The translations under genes and the position numbers were made by a program. Below, piece by piece: positions 8,530-16,094 of a DNA stretch of 39,067 nt; position 1 is the first letter of the stretch; the number at the start of each line of letters is the position of its first letter. The DNA comes from CAZXCQ01 sp964639275 (lineage in GTDB: Bacteria; Desulfobacterota; DSM-4660; Desulfatiglandales; Desulfatiglandaceae): NCBI GenBank assembly GCA_964639275.1, contig CAZXCQ010000014.1:1-39067 (forward strand), written 5' to 3'. A model generated the notes under the pieces. The model had not been told where the DNA came from. It saw only the letters and a program-made list of their open reading frames with translations, and did not search any database.

Positions 8530-8635
8530 CACCAAGCACCAAATTCCAAACAAATTCTAGGTCGCAAGCACCAAATTATTTACCCTGTTGAATAATGCTT
8601 CGCACTAAATCTACGATTTATTTAACAGGCGGGAA
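8530..8635. repeat. CAAGCACCAA short repeats and a 12-bp inverted repeat
   Basis: The motif CAAGCACCAA recurs at about 8527-8577 in near-tandem form. It is followed by an inverted repeat, CCTGTTGAATAA (8584-8595) against TTATTTAACAGG (8618-8629), 11 of 12 paired around a 22-base loop. It fills the gap between the Fe-S subunit and the NfnB-like gene. No gene is recognisable here. Confidence 0.5.
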
Positions 8636-8656
8636 TAGCTGAACTATGTCGAGTGA

Positions 8657-8765
8657 AACACTTTGGCCCTTTGAAACCCCGGGCATTGGGGATTCCGTTT
8701 TTTGGGTGTAAAACTCGCCATTGCCCTCCCCGAGTGCCAGTTTTGAAAACAGCTAAATTGATACC
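8657..8765 (+). repeat. MITE-like palindromic element, copy A
   Basis: One of five related intergenic elements in this window. It ends in GAGTGCCAGTTTTGAAAAC and AGCTAAATTGATACC, nearly the same as copy C. The central palindrome is expanded and degenerate here (CCGGGCATTGGGGATTCCG, later CATTGCCC). It lies directly upstream of the NfnB-like gene and ends 19 bases before its ATG, so it includes that gene's translation-initiation region or borders it. Confidence 0.75.
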
Positions 8766-8783
8766 ATTTGCAGAATATAACCC

Positions 8784-10937
8784 ATGAGAGTCGATCTTTG
8801 CCCTGTAAAAAACCTCACTGAAGATCTGTCGCAAAGGCTCTCCTCTGCTCAAATCACAAAACCTGGAGGCCGGGAGATAACAGAGCGCATACTGGGACTG
8901 GTCAATGACATCAGTTCGGGAAGGGGGCAGTCTGGACATATCCAGGCCATTGCGTCGCTTGCAGGGATGCTCTCCGATTATGGAGACGATAGGGTTTGCA
9001 CCGAAACCGGACAGATGGTTTCTTCGGTCCTCAAGAAACACAGGGCCGTATTTATCAGTCATATAGAGGTCCACTATTGCCCGTCAGGGGAATGTACCAC
9101 ACTCTCACCTGCACCGTGTCAATTGGCCTGCCCTGCGGGTGTTGACGTGCCCGGTTATGTCGCGCTTGTGGGTATGGGACGTCATAAAGAGGCGCTGGAA
9201 GTCTTGCGGGAGGATCTCCCATTCCCCGGCATACTTGGCAGGATCTGCATCCACCCCTGTGAAAAGGCCTGCCGCAGGGGTGAAGTGGATGAGCCCATCG
9301 CCATCTGCCAGCTAAAGCGAGTTGCCTTTGATCGGACCGATGAGATGGAAGCCGGGCATCCCGTTGCGACGCCTCACCGGTTTAAAGAAAGAATCGCCAT
9401 AATCGGGAGTGGTCCGGCGGGTCTTTCCACCGGTTACTTCCTTGCAAGGATGGGCTACAGACCAACTATCTTTGAATCCATGCCCGAACCGGGCGGTATG
9501 CTGCGATGGGGTATTCCCACCTACCGCTTGCCCCGACATATCCTCCAGATGGAGATAGACCATATCAAGGCCCTTGGCGTCGAGATCCGGACAAATGTGA
9601 CGTTTGGTAAGGATATCACGCCTGAAGGGCTAAAACGCCAAGGCTTTGAGGCGGTCTTTGTCGGGGTGGGGGCCTGGTCCTGTATTCCCCTTCCTATCGA
9701 AGGGGCGGAGGCCAATCCCAATATCGTTGACTGTCTCGCCTTTTTACGTCATGAACATCTACGCAAGTCCATGGTTGGGAAGAGACCGATTATCATCGGC
9801 GGAGGAAATGTTGCCATTGATTGCGTGCGTACTGCATTGCGATTGGGTCTCGACGAGGTGCACCTGGTCTACCGGCGATCAAGACGCGAGATGCCTGCCA
9901 TCAAGGAGGAGATCGAAGCCGCCGAAGAGGAGGGCGCCACTCTTACATTTCTGTCCTCTCCTGTTCGTGTCCATGGCGAGAATGGAAGGCTGACCGGTCT
10001 TGAGTGCGTCAAAAACAGCCTGAGCGAACCCGACTCCACCGGACGTAGACGCCCGGTCCCTGTTGAGGGGTCAGAATATATCATCCCCGCCGATACCATC
10101 ATCCCGGCCATCGGTCAGAGGGTGGATGTCGTTTCCCTCAATACCATAAAAGGATTGGAATTCTCGAGGGACCAGTTCGTCGTCGTTGACCCCGAAACCA
10201 TGGAGACCCCGGTTCCCCGCGTGTTTGCAGGGGGGGATGTGGTAACCGGGCCGGCCACTGTGGTCGAGGCAGTGGCATCCGGGAAGAAAGCCGCCCAGGC
10301 CATCCACCGCTCCCTGAGAGGGTTACCCTATTCGGAGCATGCCCTTTTGCCGGCCAGACGTAAGCGGGTCCCGGCTATGGCGTTCCCTGCACAGGAGAGA
10401 ACCCTGCCATCTCGACCGATTGTGCCTCGCATCGGTATTAAAGAAAGACAAGAAAATTTTGATGAAGTGGAACTCTGTCTCAGCGCTGAAGATGCCTCCA
10501 GGGAATCCAAGAGGTGTCTGCGCTGCGACCTGTGTATCGCTTGCGGCCGCTGTGTGGCGGTATGCCGCGACCAGATGCAGGTGGAGGCCATTCACCTCTC
10601 GTATGTAACCGAGCACGCCACAGAGGATACCGACCTTCTTCGGCCGACCGCGCTGTGTATCGGCTGCGCCTCATGCGCCCTCAGCTGTCCCACCCAGGCC
10701 ATAACCGCAGAAGAAAGCGGTGGCGAGAGAAGCATTCGGATGTGTGGCGCGGAGATGAGCCGCCACAAACTGGTTGCCTGTGTCTCGTGTGGCATCCCAT
10801 TTATCCCTGAAAAATATCTGGCCTACGTTCGCCAAAAGACCGCCAGTCAGAAAAGAATTGTCTCTCAACCCAACCTCTGCCCCGCCTGTGCCAGAAAGGC
10901 CGGGGCAGAGAATTTTGTAAAACAGCTTCTTTTGTAA
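8784..10937 (+). CDS. NfnB/GltD-like FAD-NAD(P) oxidoreductase with N-terminal NuoF-tail-like and C-terminal ferredoxin domains
   Basis: A 717-residue multi-domain flavoprotein. Residues 25-105 resemble the C-terminal helical domain of NuoF/HydB (GREITERIL, then HIEVHYCPSGEC), but the CxxCxxC cluster cysteines are missing. Residues 95-200 are the GltD-type Fe-S domain (C99, C104, C112, C116, C155, C159, C163). The FAD motif is GSGPAG (208-213), the NAD(P) motif GGGNVAID, and the second FAD motif AGGDVVTGPATVVEA. Two [4Fe-4S] clusters follow (CLRCDLCIACGRC, CIGCASCALSC), then a Cys-pair tail (CVSCG, CPAC) resembling a zinc ribbon. It probably moves electrons between NAD(P)H, ferredoxin-type clusters and the molybdoenzyme. 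NfnB homologues can bifurcate; whether this one does is not shown. A weak ribosome site precedes the ATG. Confidence 0.88.
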   Translation: MRVDLCPVKNLTEDLSQRLSSAQITKPGGREITERILGLVNDISSGRGQSGHIQAIASLAGMLSDYGDDRVCTETGQMVSSVLKKHRAVFISHIEVHYCPSGECTTLSPAPCQLACPAGVDVPGYVALVGMGRHKEALEVLREDLPFPGILGRICIHPCEKACRRGEVDEPIAICQLKRVAFDRTDEMEAGHPVATPHRFKERIAIIGSGPAGLSTGYFLARMGYRPTIFESMPEPGGMLRWGIPTYRLPRHILQMEIDHIKALGVEIRTNVTFGKDITPEGLKRQGFEAVFVGVGAWSCIPLPIEGAEANPNIVDCLAFLRHEHLRKSMVGKRPIIIGGGNVAIDCVRTALRLGLDEVHLVYRRSRREMPAIKEEIEAAEEEGATLTFLSSPVRVHGENGRLTGLECVKNSLSEPDSTGRRRPVPVEGSEYIIPADTIIPAIGQRVDVVSLNTIKGLEFSRDQFVVVDPETMETPVPRVFAGGDVVTGPATVVEAVASGKKAAQAIHRSLRGLPYSEHALLPARRKRVPAMAFPAQERTLPSRPIVPRIGIKERQENFDEVELCLSAEDASRESKRCLRCDLCIACGRCVAVCRDQMQVEAIHLSYVTEHATEDTDLLRPTALCIGCASCALSCPTQAITAEESGGERSIRMCGAEMSRHKLVACVSCGIPFIPEKYLAYVRQKTASQKRIVSQPNLCPACARKAGAENFVKQLLL

Positions 10938-11028
10938 CACCTTGGCTCTTTGAACCCCGGGGAATAGGGATTCCGAACCCCCATTCCCCTGTGTCAGTTC
11001 CAATTTTGATGAAAGCCAAATTGATAGG
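10934..11028 (+). repeat. MITE-like palindromic element, copy B
   Basis: The element's terminal GTAACAC overlaps the TAA stop of the NfnB-like gene. The core GGGGAATAGGG...CCCCCATTCCCC can form a hairpin, and the element ends in GCCAAATTGATAGG. It fills much of the gap before the NuoE-like gene. The remaining bases to 11155 show no gene. Confidence 0.8.
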
Positions 11029-11155
11029 TTACTTTCTTTCTTATTGACTTTGTGCGGCCACCCGGAGGGGACAGAAGACAGGTCGCCACGAGCGCCCACG
11101 GGCATCCCTCAGGTTCAAGGCTCTCACGTGCCGCGAAATTAGAAGAGGACCTCAA

Positions 11156-11680
11156 ATGGAAAGAGAAAAAATAGAAATGATTGTGAGTCAACACAGCAAT
11201 GAGAAGGCCGCCATACTTTCACTCCTCCATGCCCTGCAAAAAGAGGATAAACAGATTGAAATGGACTCTCTCAGGTATCTTGCCAAACTGCTAAAGGTAC
11301 CATTTGCCAATGTCTACGGCCTGGCCACATTTTACAGTGCCTACACCACCAGCAAAAAGGGGGAGACCGAAATCAGGGTTTGTGATGGTATCACCTGTCA
11401 TATCAATGGATCAGATGCCGTGATTACGGCCTTGAGGGACCACCTAAGAATCAATATGGGGGAAACATCACTGGACGGAAGATACAGCCTCGAAAAGGTG
11501 GAGTGTCTGGGTCTCTGTTCTATTGGCCCCAATGTTTCTTTTGACGACAGGATTTACCCGGGACTGAATAAAGACAAAATCATCGAGATCCTCCGCAAAA
11601 GGCAACACACCGGCCCGGAGGCGACCGGGAGGAGCAACAAAGACCGCCCAGGCCGGGAAGATCTTACGAGAAAAGAATGA
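11156..11680 (+). CDS. NuoE-like [2Fe-2S] subunit
   Basis: A 174-residue thioredoxin-fold subunit of the NADH-dehydrogenase module. An N-terminal helical part (YGLATFYSAYTT at about 54-65) is followed by the [2Fe-2S] ligands C76-x4-C81 and C117-x3-C121. The C-terminal tail of about 25 residues is charged and probably disordered. It partners the NuoF-like subunit, whose gene begins 10 bases after its stop. In HydABC-, FdsGBA- and Nuo-type enzymes this subunit relays electrons at the NADH site. The start ATG is supported by GAGG about 9 bases upstream. All four cluster cysteines are present, so it should be functional. Confidence 0.92.
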   Translation: MEREKIEMIVSQHSNEKAAILSLLHALQKEDKQIEMDSLRYLAKLLKVPFANVYGLATFYSAYTTSKKGETEIRVCDGITCHINGSDAVITALRDHLRINMGETSLDGRYSLEKVECLGLCSIGPNVSFDDRIYPGLNKDKIIEILRKRQHTGPEATGRSNKDRPGREDLTRKE

Positions 11681-11690
11681 GGAACCCGAG

Positions 11691-13388
11691 ATGAAGGTAC
11701 AGAATATCTGGGATCTGGACAATCTGAGGGATATGGGGATCAGATATCTTTCTCCCAAAAGGCCAAAAATAACCCTCAGCGTCTCCACCTGCGGTCTCGC
11801 GCTTGGCGCTGACAAAATATACGATGGCATGGTCGAGGAAAAAGAGCAACTGGGTATCAAGATCTCCCTGGGCCAAACCGGTTGTTCGGGTTTTTGTGAT
11901 CTTGAACCCATGGCCATACTTACCCTCCCCGATAGTCCCCCTCTGCTCTACACCCGGATGACGGTTGACAGGGCAAGACAGATGATAAGGGAGGCCGCGG
12001 AGAGAAAAATCAGCAATGAGGGGCTGCTCTGCAAGGTCCTGCGGATCCCTGTATCCAACAAACCCAACAAGGCCTTTGATCATATTCCGGACTATACAGA
12101 GGTCCTGCCCTTTAAGGGCCAGCTTCGGATGGTCCTCAGAAATTGCGGCCTTATCGATCCGCTCAGCCCGGCCGAGTATGTGGCGATGGGCGGGTACTAT
12201 CCCTTGCACAGGGCGCTTCACGAGATGAGCCCGGAGGAAGTCGTGGAAGCGGTAACCCGCTCCGGGATCAGAGGGAGGGGAGGCGCATGGTTTTCCACCG
12301 GTCTCAAATGGAGCATGGCCCGAAAGGCCACCGGTGAAGAAAAATTTGTTATATGCAATGCCGATGAAGGGGACCCCGGCGCCTATAAGGATCGGACGGT
12401 AATGGAAGGCAATCCATTCAAATTGTTTGAGGGTCTGGTCCTGGCGGGATATGCCATTGGAAGTCATCAGGGCCTTATCTATCTCCGCGAGGAATACCCC
12501 CATACCTACCAATTCCTCAATAAGGCCATTGACATTGCAAAACGCTACGGTCTTTTGGGAAGAAACATCCTTGGATCAGACTTCAACTTTACGCTAAAGA
12601 TCATCAGAGGGGGAGGCTCATACGTGTGCGGCGAAGAGACAGCACTCATGGACTCCCTCGAGGGAGAGGTGGGCGATCCGCGATTGAGGCCCCCCTTCCC
12701 CATCGAAAAAGGGCTGTGGGAACGACCCACCGTGGTCAACAATGTGGAAACCCTCTCTAACATCCCATCGATCATAGAAAACGGGAGCGAATGGTATGGC
12801 CGTGTCGGAACCGAAAAGGCAAGGGGGACAAAGATACTCTCGGTTATCGGCAAGGTAAGACAACCCGGTCTCTATGAGGTGCCACTGGGGAAGAATCTCA
12901 AGGAAGTGGTCTTTGATATGGCCGGCGGACCTGTTAAAGGAAGCCACATAAAGGCGGTGCAGGTTGGAAGCCCGTTTGGAAATTTTATCCCAGCAGATAG
13001 TCTGGACCTCTCTCTGGACCCCGAAACATTGAGGGACATGGATTCGATGCTGGGGTCGGGGGTGATCGTGGTTCTGGATCAGAACACATGCCTGGTGGAT
13101 ACCCTCCTCCATCTCCTCTCGTTTTTTGTGGAAGAATCCTGCGGCAAGTGTGTCCCCTGCCGCGAGGGGATCTTTCAAATGAGAGAAATCATGGCAAGAA
13201 TATATGAAGGACGTCCGGTCTTTTGGGACCTGGCCACCCTGATCGAATTGGGAGAGATGATAAGGGATTTCGCCTTGTGTGGTCTGGGCGGGGGGGCTCC
13301 TTCCCTTGTGATAAACGGGATAAGGGATTTCGAAAAGGACTTCAAGGCCCATATCAACACGGGAAAATGCCCCTGGGCCGGGTCATAG
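11691..13388 (+). CDS. NuoF/HydB-like NADH-binding flavoprotein subunit
   Basis: A 565-residue FMN and NADH-binding subunit. Residues 1-110 are a thioredoxin-like [2Fe-2S] domain with C34, C65 and C69; the fourth ligand expected near residue 39 is Gly, so that cluster may be absent or altered. The core shows RGRGGAWFSTGLKW (193-206), which differs from the usual GRGGAGFPTG by Trp and Ser. ICNADEGDPGAY and GGGSYVCGEETAL follow, with the [4Fe-4S] ligands ESCGKCVPCREG and the later CGLGGG. It stops shortly after that domain, so it lacks the C-terminal two-cluster ferredoxin domain of HydB. It should oxidise NADH or reduce NAD+ in complex with the NuoE-like and NuoG-like subunits. Confidence 0.92.
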   Translation: MKVQNIWDLDNLRDMGIRYLSPKRPKITLSVSTCGLALGADKIYDGMVEEKEQLGIKISLGQTGCSGFCDLEPMAILTLPDSPPLLYTRMTVDRARQMIREAAERKISNEGLLCKVLRIPVSNKPNKAFDHIPDYTEVLPFKGQLRMVLRNCGLIDPLSPAEYVAMGGYYPLHRALHEMSPEEVVEAVTRSGIRGRGGAWFSTGLKWSMARKATGEEKFVICNADEGDPGAYKDRTVMEGNPFKLFEGLVLAGYAIGSHQGLIYLREEYPHTYQFLNKAIDIAKRYGLLGRNILGSDFNFTLKIIRGGGSYVCGEETALMDSLEGEVGDPRLRPPFPIEKGLWERPTVVNNVETLSNIPSIIENGSEWYGRVGTEKARGTKILSVIGKVRQPGLYEVPLGKNLKEVVFDMAGGPVKGSHIKAVQVGSPFGNFIPADSLDLSLDPETLRDMDSMLGSGVIVVLDQNTCLVDTLLHLLSFFVEESCGKCVPCREGIFQMREIMARIYEGRPVFWDLATLIELGEMIRDFALCGLGGGAPSLVINGIRDFEKDFKAHINTGKCPWAGS

Positions 13389-13467
13389 GGGGCGCAGGGC
13401 TCGTGCTACGATATACACAGTAGCCAGTTGACGGGGGTATTTTCGTAAGAGCGATCAGGAGCGTAAG

Positions 13468-14838
13468 ATGGTCTCTTTTACAATAGACGGGAAAAGAGTA
13501 AAGGCAGAAGACGGGATGACGATCCTTCAGGTCGCTCAGAGGGAGGGCATTGAGATACCCACTTTGTGTTACCACAAGGATATGGAGCCCTATGGTGGAT
13601 GTCGTCTCTGCATGGTGGAAGTCACTGAAGGCGGTCTGACACGTCTCCAACCCTCCTGTGCCTTCCCCATAAAGGATGACCTTGTGGTCAAGACCCATAC
13701 AGAGCGACTTATTAGGGGAAGGAAGATCATAGCCGAACTCCTCCTGGCCCGCTGTCCGGATGTCGATTCTGTAAGAAATCTTGCGGCCTCATTTGGACTC
13801 GCAAAGACCCGTTTCACCGAATCGAACAGCGATTGCGTCCTGTGTGGGCAATGTGTGAGGGTGTGTCGCAACGTGGCGCGGGTCGGAGCCATAGACTTTA
13901 TAAACCGTGGGAAAAGGAGATATGTGGGCACCCCATTTGACATGCCATCCGAGGATTGTATCGGGTGCGGGTCATGCTCTTATGTCTGCCCGACCGGTGC
14001 GATGAAAATGGAACATGAAAATGTCTTAAGGTGGAGAAACCTGCCGGGCCCTTTGCGCAAATGTCGCTACATGCGTATGGGCTTTATCTCGCACAAGATC
14101 TGCCCTAACAACTACGAATGCTGGAATTGTGAGGTAGACCAGCGGATGGAGGATCTGGCCAAGACACACCCCGTATTTATCCTGAAACAGGCGCGAGAGA
14201 AAGAGAGGGAGACGATAGACCGATTCGAGATGCTGTTTGACCGGCTTTATGGAGAAGGTCATGTCTGGGTTAGACGCACAAACGGATCGGTCAGGATGGG
14301 GATCGATGATTTTACCCGCCAGATCATCGGAGACGTGAATCACATAAGACTAGCCCCCCTAAACACGACGGTGGAAAAAGGGGATCCACTCTGGGCGATC
14401 TCAGGTGACGATATGACGCTTCACATGCATACCCCCCTGAAGGGAAAGGTCGTGGGAATCAACCCGGATATTGCGGACAATCCCTCGCTTGTCACCTTAG
14501 ATCCCTACGGGAGGGGATGGATACTCATTGTGGAACCCGATGATATCCTCCAGGCATCAAAGGAACTCCTTTCCGGTAGATCGGCCAAAGAGTGGTTGAA
14601 GCGGGATTCGCTTCGGTTCTATGACTTGATCAGAAAGAGATCCAGAATCGGGCTTTCCGCTGATAGGCCTCTCCCCCGTGATCTCCCGAGAAGGATTGGA
14701 AAGAGTACATGGAACCGGATTGAAAAGACCTTTTTTTCAAGAAAAGAGAAAAAGGTGAGGCTCCGTTCAATAGGCGATATCTACCGAATCCGAAAAAAGG
14801 GGTCCCCATCAAAGCTGAGACATCGCCCCCCGTCCTGA
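13468..14838 (+). CDS. NuoG-N-terminal-like Fe-S protein fused to a GcvH-like domain lacking the lipoyl lysine
   Basis: A 456-residue fusion. Residues 1-80 are a NuoG/HydA-type [2Fe-2S] domain (C34, C45, C48, C64). The His-Cys cluster motif that normally follows is not seen. Two [4Fe-4S] clusters come next (C123, C126, C129, C133 and C164, C167, C170, C174). A cysteine segment, CPNNYECWNC (212-221), leads into residues 262-375. These align with glycine-cleavage H protein: HVWVRR, VRMGIDD, IIGDV, then DNPSLVTLDPYGRGW. The lipoylated Lys of GcvH aligns with Asp in ISGDDMTL, so lipoate attachment at that site is not expected. A basic tail of about 80 residues follows. It probably links the NuoEF-like pair to other Fe-S partners; the role of the H-like domain is unknown. 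Confidence 0.88.
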   Translation: MVSFTIDGKRVKAEDGMTILQVAQREGIEIPTLCYHKDMEPYGGCRLCMVEVTEGGLTRLQPSCAFPIKDDLVVKTHTERLIRGRKIIAELLLARCPDVDSVRNLAASFGLAKTRFTESNSDCVLCGQCVRVCRNVARVGAIDFINRGKRRYVGTPFDMPSEDCIGCGSCSYVCPTGAMKMEHENVLRWRNLPGPLRKCRYMRMGFISHKICPNNYECWNCEVDQRMEDLAKTHPVFILKQAREKERETIDRFEMLFDRLYGEGHVWVRRTNGSVRMGIDDFTRQIIGDVNHIRLAPLNTTVEKGDPLWAISGDDMTLHMHTPLKGKVVGINPDIADNPSLVTLDPYGRGWILIVEPDDILQASKELLSGRSAKEWLKRDSLRFYDLIRKRSRIGLSADRPLPRDLPRRIGKSTWNRIEKTFFSRKEKKVRLRSIGDIYRIRKKGSPSKLRHRPPS

Positions 14839-14864
14839 AACCCTAACCGCACAGGTGGAACTAT

Positions 14865-15626
14865 TTGCGACCATTGATGAAAAATGCCAGAGACGAGGAA
14901 TCTCCCCGGGGGAGTCCGGTCCCCGATGCAGCGCAAGTCGCTAGGGTCAAACAAATCTTTTCCACGATAACGGAAAAATATGATTTTTTGAACCACTTCC
15001 TGAGCCTGAGACGGGATGTTTTTTGGCGTCGGTTTGCTGCCAGACAAATGCGGTTTTTTCGGACCCATCGTTTTTTGGATGTGGCAACAGGGACATCCGA
15101 TCTGGCAATCGAGACCTGCCGGTCTTCCGCCGACATCCGGGGCGTTGCATTGGATTTTCTTCAGGAAATGCTGGAGAAGGCAAGGAAAAAGACACAAGAA
15201 AAGGGCCTATCATCAAGGATAGCGATACTAGAAGGAGACGCCCTCTATCTCCCCTTTCCTTCAAAGACCTTTGATGCCGCCGGGATGGCTTTTGGCATCC
15301 GCAATATCCCGGACAAACTCCGGGCCTTGAAGGAAATGTCGCGTGTGGTCGTTCGCGGCGGTCAGGTCCTTGTTTTGGAGATGACCTTCCCCAAGAACCG
15401 ATATATCAGCGGCCTTTATGATATTTATCTCAACCGGATTCTCCCACTACTGGCCCGGGCATTTTCCCCCAACCCCCTGGCCTACTACTACCTCGGGGAA
15501 TCCATCATGGGTTTCCCTTCACCCAATCGGTTTGCAGCCATGATGGCGGAGGCGGGTTTGATAGATGTGAAGGCATATCCGTTAGACCTTGGCATTTGTC
15601 ACCTCTTTGTGGGGTATAGACACTGA
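14865..15626 (+). CDS. ubiE: UbiE/MenG-family methyltransferase (demethylmenaquinone methyltransferase)
   Basis: A class I SAM-dependent methyltransferase of 249-253 residues, of the family that makes the last step of menaquinone synthesis. The family hallmark is present near the N-terminus (VKQIFSTITEKYDFLNH). Motif I is FLDVATGTSDLAIE, and the later AAGMAFGIRNIPD with LKEMSRVVVRGGQVLVLEM is typical. The start is uncertain: TTG at 14865 is 6 bases after AGGTGG, while ATG at 14877 is farther away. It follows the NuoG-like gene by 26 bases and probably belongs to the same transcript. Its presence suggests that a quinone pool is linked to this redox locus, although a related methyl acceptor cannot be excluded. 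Confidence 0.85.
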   Translation: MRPLMKNARDEESPRGSPVPDAAQVARVKQIFSTITEKYDFLNHFLSLRRDVFWRRFAARQMRFFRTHRFLDVATGTSDLAIETCRSSADIRGVALDFLQEMLEKARKKTQEKGLSSRIAILEGDALYLPFPSKTFDAAGMAFGIRNIPDKLRALKEMSRVVVRGGQVLVLEMTFPKNRYISGLYDIYLNRILPLLARAFSPNPLAYYYLGESIMGFPSPNRFAAMMAEAGLIDVKAYPLDLGICHLFVGYRH

Positions 15627-15695
15627 CATGGAGCACCATCCCTCCTTGGAAACCGGCAACGAACTTGAACCGGCTTTTTTATGATGTTATACATT

Positions 15696-15790
15696 GGTAA
15701 CGACTTAGCCATTTTCAAAACTGGCACTCGAGTCGGGGAATGGGGGTTCGGAATCCTCATTCCCTGGCTTTCACAAAGTTGAATTGATAC
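15696..15790 (-). repeat. MITE-like palindromic element, copy C
   Basis: An inverted copy read on the minus strand. The hairpin core GGGAATGAGG...CCCCCATTCCCC and the end GAGTGCCAGTTTTGAAAA match copies A and E. It lies between the methyltransferase and the PqqD-like gene and separates the redox locus from the peptide cassette. Confidence 0.8.
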
Positions 15791-15830
15791 ATACATTGCA
15801 TGCTGACACCTGAACCCGAGGGGGATAAAG

Positions 15831-16094
15831 ATGTTCTACAGGCGCTCTGAGCAGGTTAAGGTCAAAAAGATCGGCAATAATACGGCCCTTTACGTAAGTA
15901 AACAAAAGGGAATACATGTGCTTAACGAGACGGCCCTCTTCATCTGGGAGAACCTCCAGGAGCCCTTTACCTTTGAGGAGTTGCTCTTTATGCTGGGTGA
16001 GGTCTTTGAAGGCGACCCTGACAGAATGAATAAAGACTTGCGCGAGACACTCGATCTTTTTCTAAAATTTGGTCTGGTCTATACAGAGGCATGA
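15831..16094 (+). CDS. PqqD-family protein (RiPP recognition element-like)
   Basis: An 87-residue winged-helix protein of the PqqD family. The fold signature is visible in VLNETALFIWENL (about 30-42) and the helical C-terminus with FEGDPDRMNKDL and LDLFLKFGLV. In PqqD and lasso-peptide B1 proteins this fold binds the leader of a precursor peptide. The ATG is preceded by GAGGGGGAT. Its stop overlaps the start of the HprK-like gene (ATGA), so the two are translationally coupled. The small peptides encoded at 18517 and 18938 carry a YxxPxV sequence of the kind such proteins can bind, and are its most likely partners; this is inference. Confidence 0.85.
   Translation: MFYRRSEQVKVKKIGNNTALYVSKQKGIHVLNETALFIWENLQEPFTFEELLFMLGEVFEGDPDRMNKDLRETLDLFLKFGLVYTEA

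Noticed and set aside
8530..8635. CRISPR array
   Set aside because: The repeats are short, irregular and lack uniform spacers; no cas gene is present.
15640..15690. Terminator after the methyltransferase gene (CCGGC ... CCGGCTTTTTT)
   Set aside because: The two CCGGC copies are in direct, not inverted, orientation, so only 4 bp can pair; not convincing.
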